A stretch of DNA of 64,000 nucleotides, taken from contig JAHQIW010007094.1 of NCBI GenBank assembly GCA_019055375.1, forward strand, positions 62,001 to 126,000, read 5' to 3'. Under the pieces are notes generated by a model. That model worked only from the letters and a program-made list of their open reading frames with translations, did not search any database and was not told the DNA's origin. The translations under genes and the position numbers were made by a program. Positions 48,901 through 60,049 of the stretch are shown in pieces (position 1 is the first letter of the stretch; each line of letters opens with the position of its first letter). This DNA is from Parelaphostrongylus tenuis. Lineage: Eukaryota; Nematoda; Chromadorea; Rhabditida; Metastrongylidae.

Positions 48901-51900
48901 CCGAGCACATCAACGGGTTTCAGCTGCAATCATATTATGTACTATTGTTACATACAGAGGAGATACAGACAACAACACAACTCTTCAGATGCTAGCTTTC
49001 TAACATTGGGTAATGCCAAATAGAAACTCGAAAAATTACGGAATTTTGTAAAGTTTTTACAGAGCTTAAAAGTTTGAAAAGTAAAAGCTGGTGTAAACTG
49101 AACGATAAATCTTTAGTAAACTTGAGCTTACACGATTCGTAGAGTTCGTTGCTAAAGGGACGCTTTCTCTGCCTACAGATACGGTGCCGTTACTGAAGAG
49201 AGTGCATCTGAAATATATCCAACTCATTATTTTATCCTCATCTAATCTGGTTTAATAGCGAATGAAACCTGATGGGAATGCCTTTATAATGTGGCTTTTG
49301 CAAAATGGAGATATCTCAAAGAGATTGCATAAGAGAGTAACAATAGTCTAACAGTCTTTTTCTTCTTCATGCTTCACGGGTAAAAGTAAGAGGATTTTCG
49401 AAAAATCTAAAGGAAAAAATGGACGAATGGCCCATTATTATTGTATGCCGTTGAGGATTCTAGTAGTCATGAGAAACTCTGTCTCAGTACAGTATGAGTA
49501 TAAAGAAAAAGCAACGGGTGTACTGATGACGACTCCGGTGAGGAAGCGCCAGGAACTTCTTGTGAATTCTACCGGTATACAGGTAATACTTTTACTGCTC
49601 ATTTTATAAGAGAAACGCCTGATTAGTGCGTGCGAAACCACACACCTTTGACCACTGCGCTAATCAACCTTGGCAAAAACGTAACGTCCAGTGCAAAAGT
49701 CTGATAAAGTAAATACCATTTTTGAACCGTATGTAAGGTCTAAGTGCTAGACAGGCGCCTGTTTCGTCCTCCATGACTCATCAGTAGCACAGTCCCTCGG
49801 TTCAGATAATCCCTTGAGGCTACACTCTTCTATTAAACAATTAATACCGAGTATTAAATTACGCAATTCATTTTAGCAGCCGCAAGCTCTACTGGTCTGT
49901 CGGGGAATTCTATCACCTGACTTGCGGTGGATTATTGTCCGGCGTCGATTGTTTCATAGAGGAGTATAGCCTCAAGGAAACGGTTGAACCAACGGATGGT
50001 GTTACTGAAGAGTCTTGGAGGACGAAACAGGCACCTGTCTAGCACTAGGACCTCGCTAACAGCTCAAAACATGTTACATCAGTATCAGACTAATGTTGTT
50101 CTTGAGCGAGGTCTACAAAAAAAGCGATCGATTAGAGAGGTATGATTCAATACAAAAGATGTAATAACGGAAAGTCACCTTATAGTCTTACTAAAGGAGA
50201 ACGATAGAGCTTTTGTCCTTGATTAATCGCTGAATAGCGCACCATGCATTCGACTACTAATTATAGTTGAAGCTTTATCGAACTCACTCTGACTTAAACA
50301 ACGACTTGCTGCAGTTTTATCGATGTAATAATTCAGTAATCCTATCCTCCACAAGTCCAGTATCAAAAATTAGCAAACAAGCTTTATAGAACCTTACTAG
50401 TTTCTGATTTGTACAACGACTAAGCTTGTGGCTTGCCCAGTCAGCTTCACCAAGGTATGCATTTTATAAGTAAATACTTAATCATTCTAAATTTTCAGTT
50501 TTAAAATTGTTATAACGTTTCGAAGATGTCTGGGTGACGGACTGTGCTCTTTGCGATTGCGTGATACTAGCGAGAATTAGAGTTGCAAGCAACTAACTTG
50601 TAGATGATTCCTGAGAAAACTACGTGACGATTGAGAGGCACTCCGAAGCCGGAGTCGGTCAAACACTCGGTGATACGTGCACCTCTCTCGGTGCATACCT
50701 TCCGAAAACTGTAGTGTGACACCCATGTTTCACCTAGAATTACAATTTCTGATTGCTTCTCGACAAACACATACTTTGTGACTCTCTATTCCTTGAAACT
50801 GATACTTTTGTTGTACAGAACAAAAACCAACCAACTTCATGCCCTTCGCAACTCTTCTGTTGTCCACCACTGTAATAGGTTCTTTTAATCTCAACATGGC
50901 CATTTTTCATGTCCAAGCAATCATACTTCTGAAAAAGTATCGATATGCTGTAAAAATACATTTGCAATTTCACATTTTTCCCGGCGCATTAGTGACGAGG
51001 TGAGCCATATATGAGTCATATGTGAGCCATGCCTTCCCAAGTGAACTCACAAACATAAGTCTTATATGATTCAGTTTTCAGGACTGAACAATGATTTGCG
51101 TAACCATACACCAACTTTACTTCAGCTTTATAACCAAACAAATATGCGAAGAAATTTTATGTTGGAAACAAAAATGAAATCCAATTCTGACTAATAATAC
51201 GGTTTCTCATGAGAGAACAAAAGTTTCCCAGTAAGAAAGCGTCTGCTGATCTGAAGACCGTCTAGAACGACTCATCAGTATGTTTAGCAAAAATAAATCT
51301 ATGCTCAATACTCGAAAAAGAAGAAAAACACAGTGTATAATTCTGGTTAATTTGTGAGATGAGCAATTTATGCGGCTGCTTGAACAGTTTTAGAGGTGAT
51401 CGAACGCAGACCTGTGATATGTTATATTTCACTGGCCTATCGGACCTATCGGAAGTCAATTCTTTGTGTCCATCAAGACTTGTCTTTATTTAGCAGCTCT
51501 TAGCGGTGGCATATTGTTACAAGTATAACCAATAATCTTGAGTGATGTGCAAAGCTTCGACACCAGACGGTAATCGAACCTGCATTTCACCCTTTTCTGA
51601 GGGCGTGTGTTAACCAATTGCACTATCAGCGCTTGTCGATGTAATCATTTTTTCCAGACAGGCTTGATACCTATTTTTTGGCTTCAAACTAAGGCGTATC
51701 AACTAAAGTTGTGTAGTTGAACGAGCGACCACATATGTCGTGTAAGGCATCTCTAACCGCTGTCCTTCACCCTCCTATCGGTTTTCTACCCTGTATACCA
51801 GGAATATTAGTCGGTTCTCTATCTCAGCTATAAAGTTTGAGTAAAAATGTCAGTTGTTTCAAACCTTCTACTTGAATGCAAATACTTGTAGTGAAAATAT

Positions 51901-54900
51901 AAAGGGCTTCTGACTTTAGTCGATTGCAGAGCAACATGTTCTTATTAGAAATATACTTATATTCAAATCTCTGCTCCTTCTTCTAGATTTCATCTTATCA
52001 TAAGTTATTACTGCGACTAAACAAGCCAATCTTTTTCCATCTGATGTCAAACGAAATTCAAAGTCACCACTTTCAAACATTTGAAATGAATGCAATTGAA
52101 TTATTTACTACTGTGCACACATGGAATAAAATTCGTCAAAATACTTTCTTGAAGTGGTTAATTTGAGTAGAGTCTTGCATATTTGATGGTCACTCACTAT
52201 GTGTTTTTTGCGTTCAATCGACAAAGCAGAATGCTCATAAATGGTAAGAACAGTTTTGACGCGATACGATTGTAAGAACGCTGATCTTCGAGCAGAATTC
52301 AGAGCGTGAAGTGGACCCAAACCCGCAATTACCCTTTTCGGGGATTATGTGTCAGTTAATGCATCAGCGATGCCTTTATCTGCCTCACTCTCTTCTTGGT
52401 GCCATATTTTATCCGTAACGATAGCTATTATGAAAAGTTGAGCTTTGCTAAGATGCCTAAATGTTGTATGATATGCTCAAAATTGAAAAAAGTGAAGAGA
52501 AAGTGAAGTAAAGGTCGGGAGGAAGAAAAAAAAACAGAAAGCGTAAGCAAACGTCTTCTTTCGTTTTCTGACAATAATTCTTAGAATGGCACTTTCCTTC
52601 TCTCTGCAGTTGTTCTACACATTTCTCACCAGAACTCCTCCAATAGACGGATTTAGAAATGAATTTGAATATAGTTTAGATCTGTCGTACCGTGGCACCT
52701 TCGATGATCGAATCTCCTGGCTCGACAAAGACGCCGCCACTTGTGCGACAACCGATGATCTTCGTACTCCACCCTCCGCCCTTATGTATTATACATTTCA
52801 TAACGAATGTCGAACGTACCACCTATAAAATTGATTAGCATGCTCATTAGGATTTCGAAAAAAGGCAAGAAGGACAAGAGAAAGGCAAAGCAAAGGCTTT
52901 GTTGGTATAGTGGATAGCACACAAGCTAACGGAAACATCATTTGCGGGTTCAAAGCTTACCTAAGCTGAGTTTTTGTAAACATAAATATCCTCAAGGTGT
53001 ATTTATACTCGTATTTTAGCATGTTGGAAGACAATAAATACTAAGTAAAGGTTGAAAGATCGTGGATTGAACTAAAACGCTCTTCAAAGAAAAAGCTAGA
53101 AGTGATTTTACATAATTTTATTCTTTATCTGATTCGTATCACGGTTTTTTTTACTGTGCAGACCCCACAACTAGTAGCATTTGATTCGTCTACTCGCGTT
53201 CTCTGCTTGATTGAGCAAATGCTTTTTTTTTCAAGAATGACGTAGAATACATTTTGCAATCTCAAGGACAGTCATGATGAGTTGTTCCGTAGGGCGTTCT
53301 TCATATATGACAGGAAGTGTTGAGGAGAAGGAGGAGGGGTCCAACCCAGGTTGGGCAGCACTAGCCATTTGTCCACAAGCCCTCAAGTGATTGTTCCTCT
53401 TGTTATGGCCGCGTCGTAATAACGTGCACGTTTCATATTGTACTGATGTAGCCATGCACAGGGAAATGCTTAAACTTATAGGGACCCTGTAATGGATATG
53501 CCATTAGTGATGCGATTCCACGTCCTAGTCTCACGAAACCTTTTCGTTTGAGGTCGGCAAACTGGTACAAGTTGCTTGGAAAAGTAACAGCACTGCCATG
53601 TACATCGGTATACCACTGGAAGCCATTGTTTACTCCAGATATTCATCACATAATCTCCAACGGAATTATATAATACGACTGCATGGCACATTCCTTAATA
53701 ATCAATCAGCATCAATCCTTTATTTTTATGCATGTATTCGTGCACAGTTATGCCTATGCATCGAGTAGCATCGTGCACGCCGATTGAGCCTAGAGTGTGT
53801 AATCAAAGTGGTGGAATATACGTATCTTAACCTTACTGCGGAATAGCCTGGCAGACTATTTTTTGTTATATCAAGTTCTGCCTACTATATGATCCAATTT
53901 AACAGCCATCTATTATGTTAATAGAAAAGCAATGACGGCTTATGCATTGTCGAAATTGACCGCTTGATATTGGGGATGATTCTTAAATAGATGCGGTCAT
54001 GTTATCCCATATTTTAGTTACACATTTTTTGCTCTATATTTTTTGCTAATAGAGCTTTATTTGTTGTTTATTTTATAATTATTCTACACTATAAAAAAGG
54101 ATGTCTGTTGGCGCACAAGTAATGGCGGTTTCTAGAAGTTTTGTAAGGGAGACGAGAGCTTTTGAAATGAGGAACGTACTGGCCGGCCATGAAAACTTGA
54201 CAATTATTAATAAGGGTGATGACGAAAATTGAATTTTTTAAAACTATACATGATGTTGCAGAAAAACTAAACGTATCATTTTACGATTGTTTGCCACTTG
54301 AAACAAAGTGGGAACGTAAAAAGGGATGGTGCAAAATTAATAGCGGTTAAATTTCGGCCAGTTAGCGTCTATACGTCGCACAGCGAAGACTTTGAATGTG
54401 GAATCTGATGACATATTCTGAGCTTATCATGATGTCTGCTGTGGGACTTATATAGCGTCAGACACGTGTTTCAGCACTGCAGCCGCATCATGACAAATAC
54501 CTTCGGGTTCAGCCAATCCATTCAGGGGGTCAAACCACTGCGTATAAACGAATATATGCCGAGTAAACAAATCAGCCATACAAGGTCATAAATCTTCGCG
54601 GCACTTTGTTTATTCGGCATCGAATCCTTCATGTGTAGAGGATTATTCTCCTGCAAGGGATTGGCTGAACCAAAAGGCACCGCGCTACTGATGAGTCTGC
54701 AATGCCGAAACACGTGCCTAGCATTGTATAACTGCCACAGAAGGCAGCATAATAAGCTCAAGATATGTTATCAGATTATATATTGCTTTGAACGGAGTCT
54801 ACAAAGACAGCCAATTGTAAATGTTTGCCTAAAAAGTGAAACGAATTTGGCTATAAAGTTTTGCCTCATCCTCCATATCCATTGGGCGTAGCTTCGCCCG

Positions 54901-56983
54901 GCTAGCACTTCTTCAAGCACTTCGAGAAGTTCTAGCAGGAAAACGCTTCCACAAACAACGCGATGCGGAAGATTCCTTCCAGGAGTTCGTCAACCCTGAG
55001 TGACCGATTTACATGCTACAGTACTGAACAGGTCTATATTTTGTTGGAAAATATGTATCCATTGTGATGCTTTGAAATTTGATTGATAATAATGCGTTTG
55101 AGCTTAGTTATAACTATTTTGAAACTCACGGGCTGAAAACGCCATTACTTTTGCCCCGAACTTTGAAATGAGGAAAATTTTGCAGAAAAGTGGAGGTAAG
55201 GCCTGGACTTGGAGACTGATGTTCATGCAGTTCACGCTACATCCTTATAAGCTGGATATAGCCCCTGCCACTTTTCTTCTTTGAATGCCACTTCAGAGCT
55301 TGGAAGAGATAATAATCCGATGCAGCAGTACCACGGCTATACGATAGATGTGGTAATGTGGTCCAGCCCAGTTCCTCCAAAATGAGATCAGAAAGACTTT
55401 TTCATGTGAGATCGGGCGTTATTGGTAAAAGCGACGGGTCATATCGGATGTTTCTTTCGTTCTGCTGCGACCAACCTCCGGAGCTATCCCCACAGGCGTC
55501 GGAAATGATTGTCTGCTTAATTTCCAACAGCCCCCAAACAGCATACTCTTCGAATCCCAAGACCGAGAACATAACATCTGAGCACGTAACCTGGGCTTTT
55601 GCTGAGCTGGAAAATCCTGCCTGCGCAACTACAGCAGAAGACTTCCGCAGATGGTCACCGATATTGGCTGACCAGTGCATGAGGCGCCCATCGACACATC
55701 ACTTTGTGGTAGTCCGCTTCATCTAGATGACGAGCAATGACGTTACGGCCGCACTAAAGTGCTACTAAAATCTTTAATCTACATCAGCCTTCCAACAATG
55801 TCATATTGTTTAGAGGACTCGTTACCACATTTTACTGTGCGGATTCCAGTATTGCCAGCGTTCGATTCGCTTTGTCTCCTTCTTAAACGACGTAGAGTAC
55901 TAATCGAGCTTGTCTCCTTGCAACTTCGAAGATAGGCTGACCATGGCGTTTCATAGGGCGTTTGTTGCTAACTGCCGGAGAGTGTTGGGAACGGTGCTTA
56001 GCCCGCGCGCCGTGACGAGCTTCACAAACACTCGTGTCACGACGCTTCCGTCCTCCCCTCTAGCAATAACTCGATTCAAAATAGAAAAAATTGATAAAAT
56101 AAAATGAGAAAGAAATTGTGATGCAAATCATTACATTATATCAAGTCTTCTCTTAAGTCCTGGCACTAGAGTATTGAACACCAGATTTATCAACCAGAAG
56201 TAAATATAATCGCTCAACAGCACTACCCAAAGTACGCGCCATCAGCCTGAACACACTTGTGCTATCTCTCGGGCAACAAATCAATACAACGCTCATAGAA
56301 CCCCCATCCTTAGATTCGAAGAAAGTTGTCAATCTTTGGCGCAAATGATTGGCCTCTCAGAACTTTTTCGCTAAGTAAGTGTTCAAGCGGCTTAAGAGGT
56401 GATAGTCATATTGTGACAAGTCAGAACTGTATGGCGGATGGTTCTGCAACTTTCAGCGCAGTTCGGTCAACATCCTCTTTGACGATTCGGCGTCATGTAG
56501 CCTTGTGTTATCTTCTAGAAGGATGAGATTGCCGCGACGTCGACGTTATAGGCCGCGATTTTAACGGTCCAGATGCTCACAGTAGCGGTTGGCGTTAATT
56601 GTCTGTTGTTAACAGCGTGTATTTTTGTTGTATATAGTCCTGCTATTGGTGTTGTTAAGCAGTTTTGTTGACTTCCTGTTGATAAATTAAGTTCATTGCT
56701 GTAGTGCCAAAACTTATGAGAAAACCTTTAGTTATATAGTTGAGTAAATAAATGAATGAGTAATTGGCAAAAGACGAGAAAGGGTAACTGCTCGACTGAC
56801 GAGATCGCAAGATCGAAACACGTGTATCGGGCTCTATTCAGCCCTCTTTGACAGACCACTGACTTGCTGGCTCAAAAATAATTACCAGGCATATTGAAAT
56901 TTGAGCTGTGGTCTTAAGAAAGCACTCGAAGCGAAAGATAAAATAAATGAGTCTATTAATTGATTAACTAAGAAAAATAAATA

Positions 56984-57032
<49 letters not shown>

Positions 57033-57926
57033 TGGCAGCTAAACGTAAGTAGTACTCTCTGTCTTTCAAAGTGCGATGCTCTTCGTGTTCGTTGAATGGT
57101 AATGACTTTGGTAAGCACTCATGTGTGAAAGAGAAGAAAGAGATTTGTGTTGTAATTAGTATACCACGATATTTATCACGTTGCCTTGTTATTCGCTGAG
57201 AAAGTTTATATGATGTAGTACTAGACATCAGTTCAACGAAACCTTACTATAAAACTAATTATACTTTGCCATGGTTCATGCTGAATTTCATTTCCATGCT
57301 TTGTTGAGCTTTAGTATTCTATACAAAAAATAAAAGTAGTCCTTGTTTGGGAACTATCAGTCACTGTGGTGCGCCATGCATTCGACACCATTTGTAGCGT
57401 CGCAGAGGTGAGCAGACTCATATTTCATCACGCAAAAGTAATGCGAGCTTTTCTTTTTCTCTGACAAGATTAGTGGAAATTTGTCGACATTGTCTGAGTT
57501 AAGTCGAGAGGCGGGAATAGGCTAATAAACGGACGTTTCGCGGCAAGACATGTTAATCAATCGCTGCCCCTTATGTTTTTCACGAGTTTTTAAATTCAAA
57601 TGTTCATAAATAAATCTTTTTTTATTTCAGAGCTCGAAAAAGTTTGAGTTACGATTTAAAGCATCTTCTTTGCAAAATTGTGAAAGATAAACTGTTTGGG
57701 AGGAAAATAACGAAGTTACGGTATCACTTTACAAATCGGGAGTCTTTACTTATTTTGATACGCAATTCATGAGCGACAGCAGTTTTAAGCAGACAATGAT
57801 GCTCGAAGAAATTCTACTCTACAGAACCCTATCACTCACCCAAGTATCACCGTCGTTATACTTCACATTTTTGTATACACAGGCAGCAGCAAAAGCATAG
57901 AAGATCGAAATCGACAATATCCGCAT
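45998..57926 (-). CDS. Secreted protein with three MIG-18-like (fibronectin-type-I-like) cysteine modules
   Basis: Ten minus-strand exons: 57926-57840, 52822-52691, 50928-50775 (or to 50832), 50733-50598, 49207-49132, 48923-48866, 48825-48797, 48431-48295, 46967-46844 and 46120-45998 (TGA). All junction phases close. Length is 351 residues, or 332 with the shorter exon 3, which makes a better module (GHEV/GETW). ATG at 57926 starts a 15-residue signal peptide (MRILSISIFYAFAAA). Module 1 is residues 16-77 (C16, GDTW, FVMKC39, C54, KYDC77). Module 2 is about 100-171 (SCEGHEV, W128, FRKVC138, C148, YKC171). Module 3 is 258-317 (CVNNGVVYHPEQTW, FVKKC281, C292, EYQC317). W to next C is always ten residues. 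A spacer rich in acidic residues (225-255) separates modules 2 and 3. N-glycosylation sites NGT, NST and NRT occur. MIG-18 itself is a secreted factor in nematode gonadal-cell migration; the same role here is only inferred. Confidence 0.88.
46565..46645 (-). repeat. tRNA-like remnant inside intron 9
   Basis: The minus strand reads GCTATCGTAGCTCAACCGATAGGAGCG, a D-arm/A-box pattern, followed by an anticodon-like arm (TTCGCTTCGAAGTGTC). No T arm with a proper B box follows. A dead tRNA-derived repeat is likely. Confidence 0.45.
47120..47290 (+). repeat. SINE family 1, decayed plus-strand copy
   Basis: Body words GACAACAGCAGCGATTTG, ATGCATTCAGTCACCT and GAAGTCGAATACATGGCG keep family order. It lies in intron 8 of the secreted-protein gene. 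Confidence 0.45.
47510..47840. repeat. Possible relative of foldback family C
   Basis: GACACGTGTTTTGGCATT and, far right, GGCTGTGATGCCGACA resemble the ends of the 54440-54775 element, but arm pairing is weak. Confidence 0.3.
48015..48250 (-). repeat. SINE family 1, decayed copy with internal 33-bp duplication
   Basis: CTCACTGAATGCATATGTGA, AAATCTGGTACCAGTTATCCGTC and GCACCCTAACACTGCGCTAA mark tail, body and head. The segment AGAACTCAG-AACNACCACG plus TGTGTTTTCCAA is present twice in tandem (48167-48231). Intronic. Confidence 0.55.
49620..49675 (-). repeat. tRNA-like SINE head fragment
   Basis: The minus strand reads GATTAGCGCAGTGGTCAAAG, close to the A box of SINE family 1; only the head remains. 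In intron 4 of the secreted-protein gene. Confidence 0.45.
49720..50073. mobile_element. Foldback element, family A, second copy
   Basis: Outer arms: AGTGCTAGACAGGCGCCTGT and CCTGTTTCGTCCTCCATGAC at the left mirror GAGGACGAAACAGGCACCTG and TCTAGCACTAGG at the right. Inner GCCGCAAGCTCTACTGGTC and CACCTGACTTGCGG are shared with the 18804 element. It is 150 bp shorter, lacking the ATGTATGATATATCATG loop. It sits in intron 4 of the secreted-protein gene. Confidence 0.82.
50210..50290 (-). repeat. SINE family 1 tail fragment
   Basis: GATAGAGCTTTTGTCCTTGA, CGCACCATGCATTCGACTAC. Tail and distal body only; intronic. Similar tail-only fragments are at 57370-57420 and 61255-61310. Confidence 0.5.
51380..51650 (-). 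repeat. tRNA-derived SINE copy, head with good B box
   Basis: The minus-strand head GCGCTGATAGTGCAATTGGT (A-box region) and GCAGGTTCGATTACC (B box) are about tRNA-spaced. Distal body words (GAGGTGATCGAACGCAGA) resemble SINE family 1. Intron 2 of the secreted-protein gene. A further head-like piece is at 51745-51790. Confidence 0.6.
52895..52970 (+). repeat. tRNA-like sequence (Asp/Glu-type head)
   Basis: GTTGGTATAGTGGATAGCAC is an excellent A-box/D-arm, and GCGGGTTCAAAGC a fair B box at tRNA spacing. The acceptor stem does not pair (GGCTTTG with ACCTAAG), so it is likely a SINE head or tRNA pseudogene. In intron 1, just upstream of exon 2. Confidence 0.55.
53155..53345 (-). repeat. SINE family 2, body fragment
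   Basis: TGTGCAGACCCCA, AGCATTTGATTCG, GACGTAGAATAC, CGTAGGGCGTTCTTC and AGTGTTGAGGA follow the order of the 55835 copy. The head is not recognisable. Intron 1. Confidence 0.45.
53490..53640 (+). repeat. SINE family 1, partial plus-strand copy
   Basis: GTTTGAGGTCGGCAAACTGG, GCTTGGAAAAGTAACAGCACTG and GTACATCGGTATACCACT match the body of the 39105 copy. Intron 1. Confidence 0.6.
54440..54775. mobile_element. Foldback element, family C
   Basis: AGACACGTGTTTCAGCACTGCAG and GGTTCAGCCAATCC at the left are mirrored by GGATTGGCTGAACC and GCAATGCCGAAACACGTGCC at the right; the centre contains ATGCCGAGTAAACAAA facing TTTGTTTATTCGGCAT. Non-coding. The right arm also carries GCGCTACTGATGAGTCTGCA, a word shared with family A ends. 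Intron 1. Confidence 0.78.
54836..55130 (+). pseudogene. Mariner transposase C-terminal remnant
   Basis: Plus frames give FGYKVLPHPPYPLGVASP, then LLQALREVLAGKRFHKQRDA, then EDSFQEFVNPE. The DAE-x-(S/A)FQEFV box is that of Hsmar1/bandit-like mariners; bandit was described from a hookworm. Stops and frame changes abound. Intron 1; it faces the next remnant. Confidence 0.8.
55205..55680 (-). pseudogene. Mariner transposase central remnant
   Basis: Minus frames give VMFSVLGFEEYAVWGLLEIK (compare VWW-x-GVIYWELL of mariners), KQTIISDACGD and ILEELGWTTLPHLSYSRG followed by AASDYYLFQALK. A 122-codon open frame on the opposite strand is an artefact of this stretch. It is in tail-to-tail orientation with the 54836 remnant. 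Intron 1. Confidence 0.8.
55835..56065 (-). repeat. SINE family 2, near-full copy with damaged head
   Basis: Body ATGGCGTTTCATAGGGCG, CTAACTGCCGGAGAGTGTTG and the head-proximal GCGCCGTGACGAGC are clear. The A-box region reads GTGACACGAGTGTTTGTG, so it is mutated. Intron 1. Confidence 0.6.
56143..56738 (-). pseudogene. Mariner remnant with inverted 3' ends
   Basis: Minus frames: QTINANRYCEHLDR, RRRRGNLILLEDNTRLHDAE, NHPPYSSDLSQYDYHLL, LRQRLTTFFESKDGG and KCVQADGAYF, a broken transposase. The right end (about 56650-56738, plus strand) repeats the left end in inverted form for about 80 bp (GTTGATAAATT, TAGTGCCAAAACTTATGAGA versus GTTGATAAATC, TAGTGCCAGGACTTAAGAGA), longer than ordinary mariner terminal repeats. 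Intron 1. Confidence 0.82.
56762..56935. mobile_element. Foldback element, family B, single arm
   Basis: GGCAAAAGACGAGAAAGGGT, ATCGAAACACGTGTATCGGG, CAGACCACTGACTTGCTGGC and TTGAAATTTGAGCTGTGGTC: the right half of the family only. Intron 1. Confidence 0.8.
56986..57028. repeat. (AT)n microsatellite
   Basis: Perfect AT run of about 43 bases, intron 1 of the secreted-protein gene. Confidence 0.97.
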
Positions 57927-58385
57927 CCTCAAAACAAAAAATTTGGAAGACGAGAAAGCATGATTTAGGAAAAAGAATTTTCTAGTCAAGGCGATTTTCA
58001 AGACTCGGATACCACGATTGGTCAGATCTAAAAATTCAAGAAGAAATCATTGATTAACATCAAAATCATCCTCCTCGAAATGGAAGCATATTGTAAACAT
58101 AGTGTATATGCCTTCTTTGATCACGAAACCGGTTGTTCTTCTCTACATCACAGAGAGTATGGGGAAAATAATTGCTCGGTAAATCCAAAAACCGCATAAA
58201 ATAGTAAAGAAATATGAAACGTGACGACAGTAAGAAGGAAAAATTGCGTGGACAATTAGTTAAAGTGGATCACTAACACCCACACTGTCATAACTTTGTG
58301 AATTCGGAATACTTATGATGTTTCAAACTTCAACAAAGATTGATGCCATTTCTAATACCTTTCATAGACTAAAACTACTGATCTG
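57927..58385. other. Upstream region of the secreted-protein gene
   Basis: On the minus strand TTTTTTGTTTTGAG stands immediately before GATG, a possible spliced-leader acceptor one base ahead of the start codon. No TATA-like or other promoter element can be argued from sequence alone. Confidence 0.35.
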
Positions 58386-58389
58386 ATAA

Positions 58390-58665
58390 TTTTTTTGAGT
58401 CAACATGTCATGTGGTCTTTTATGAACAACTCAAATTGTATGTCGTCGCCTACTCTGTGTAGAGGGGAATAGAGACACCACGAGAGAATTGGCTAAGACG
58501 AAGGGTACTGCCCAACTGCCAAAGCTGTCAAGGCCGCAACACGTGTACTGGGCTTTATAAGTCGCCTATAAAAGGCCACATGACATGTTAGCTCAAAAAT
58601 AATTATCAGATATATTGAAGTTCTGAGCGTGGTCTTGGGGAAACCACTCAAAACGAATGGTATAA
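58390..58665. mobile_element. Foldback element, family B, diverged copy
   Basis: AACATGTCATGTGGTCTTTTAT on the left and AAAAGGCCACATGACATGTT on the right are inverted. ACTGGGCTTTATAAGTCG, AGACGAAGGGTACTGCCC and GAGCGTGGTCTTGGGGAAAC identify the family. Confidence 0.78.
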
Positions 58666-59385
58666 AACCACCAAATCACCATTTAGTCAAAAAAACGTAG
58701 CTGAGGCGCATAATTGCGTAACCGCGAGTACATGCTCAAAAGAGCTAAGAAAACACTGTAGGATACAATCATCCAACTTCTGAGAGTGTTGAGAAGTATG
58801 CAAAACATCCGAAATCAGGAGAGAGTTGATCCTGCGCTCAACCCATAGTATGAAAGCGTACTGCCGCTACAACACCGATTCAACCGCTCCGCCACCACTC
58901 CTGCGCTATATACTATTGCAGCTGTCAGCAACAACTTAAGGTATTGCGTATTGGCATTTGTACCTATTTAAGCTATGGGTTGGGGCGCTTGAACTACTGG
59001 CACGCAGTTCAAACGTAATGCGCGGCTTAATTCGGTAATGATCTTCTGGACCATGTATCCAACTTACATTCGTAGAACATAATCGAACACAACTAGCGCT
59101 AATCCAATGTGATTCTCAGATAATTAAAACGTGGTGCGTGCCTTTTACCTCCCCACCCTTTTCCTCACCTCTTGGCTGAAGCTACTAGGACGTTCTTCAA
59201 TATACCATAGCGTTTTGGCAATGAATCAATTTGTAATAGAAAAAACTGTTTGAAACAATAGTGTGGAAGAAGTTATTGGATAGCTCAATACATACGACTC
59301 ATTAGTTCCAATATATATTTGTAACATTACGACACTCCTTAAAAGCAGTAAATACGAAGAAATCGGATAGATCAATTGCCTCATA
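58666..59385. other. No gene recognised
   Basis: Nothing identified apart from short frames. Confidence 0.4.
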
Positions 59386-59389
59386 ATTT

Positions 59390-59626
59390 TTACTTGATGC
59401 CGAAAGACAAGACGCTGTTCAGGGTCGCTCTAGTTGGCGGAAGTTTGTATGGTAAATTAAATAAAGTGATAAGGGACGCGACGCTCATCAAAAGTATCTG
59501 CTGCTGACTAGTAGCTGTACTTCGCATAAACTGCCATAATCTAAATCCAGTTAGGTCGAACTTCAGCGTGGATTTGACTAAGTACACATTAGAATCATGG
59601 TTACAAAAAGCCAGTGTGGTAGAGAC
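59390..59626 (-). CDS. Possible terminal exon, unidentified
   Basis: The acceptor ACTATTTCAG at 59627 opens a phase-0 frame of 78 codons ending in TAA. The peptide (VSTTLAFCNHDSNVYLVKST ... RLWQFMRSTATSQQQILLMS ... LPYKLPPTRATLNSVLSF) has balanced composition and one hydrophobic stretch. No polyadenylation signal close by, no family match and no confirmed upstream exon. Confidence 0.3.
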   Translation of the reverse strand, partial: VSTTLAFCNHDSNVYLVKSTLKFDLTGFRLWQFMRSTATSQQQILLMSVASLITLFNLPYKLPPTRATLNSVLSFGIK

Positions 59627-60049
59627 CTGAAATAGTCTTTCACGGCTAAAGCAGCATTTCAAGAAAGATCAACTTAATCAGTAGTCAACGGTATCTCTAA
59701 AAACGAATAAAAGTTCTTGATAACCAATCAAACTCGTCTGACATTTCTCAAGGGTTGTTCTGAACGTGTGTGGAGCACAATCTGCGTGACATAGAGCTAG
59801 GTATGTCAGCAATGACCTTGAGAAATAGACTAATACGCAATTGGATTTTTCACATATTCCATCTACTTATAAGACATACTTGATAATAATATCGCTCACC
59901 AAGACCGAAAATGAGTAAATTTACATTTTCAGAATGCCAATACCTTAGAAAAATCAGAGGCATCCACTTTATTATACCATTCGCTCTACAGATTATTTTC
60001 ACTACTTCAGTGATTATACCGTGGTTGCCTATATTCATTCAAATTTGAT

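Noticed and set aside
52895..52970. Functional tRNA gene
   Set aside because: Good A box and fair B box, but the acceptor stem does not pair and the anticodon arm is irregular; treated as a tRNA-derived remnant. The same reasoning applies at 6310, 46565 and 51570.
55358..55726. 122-codon plus-strand frame
   Set aside because: Antisense to a mariner transposase remnant that reads clearly on the minus strand.
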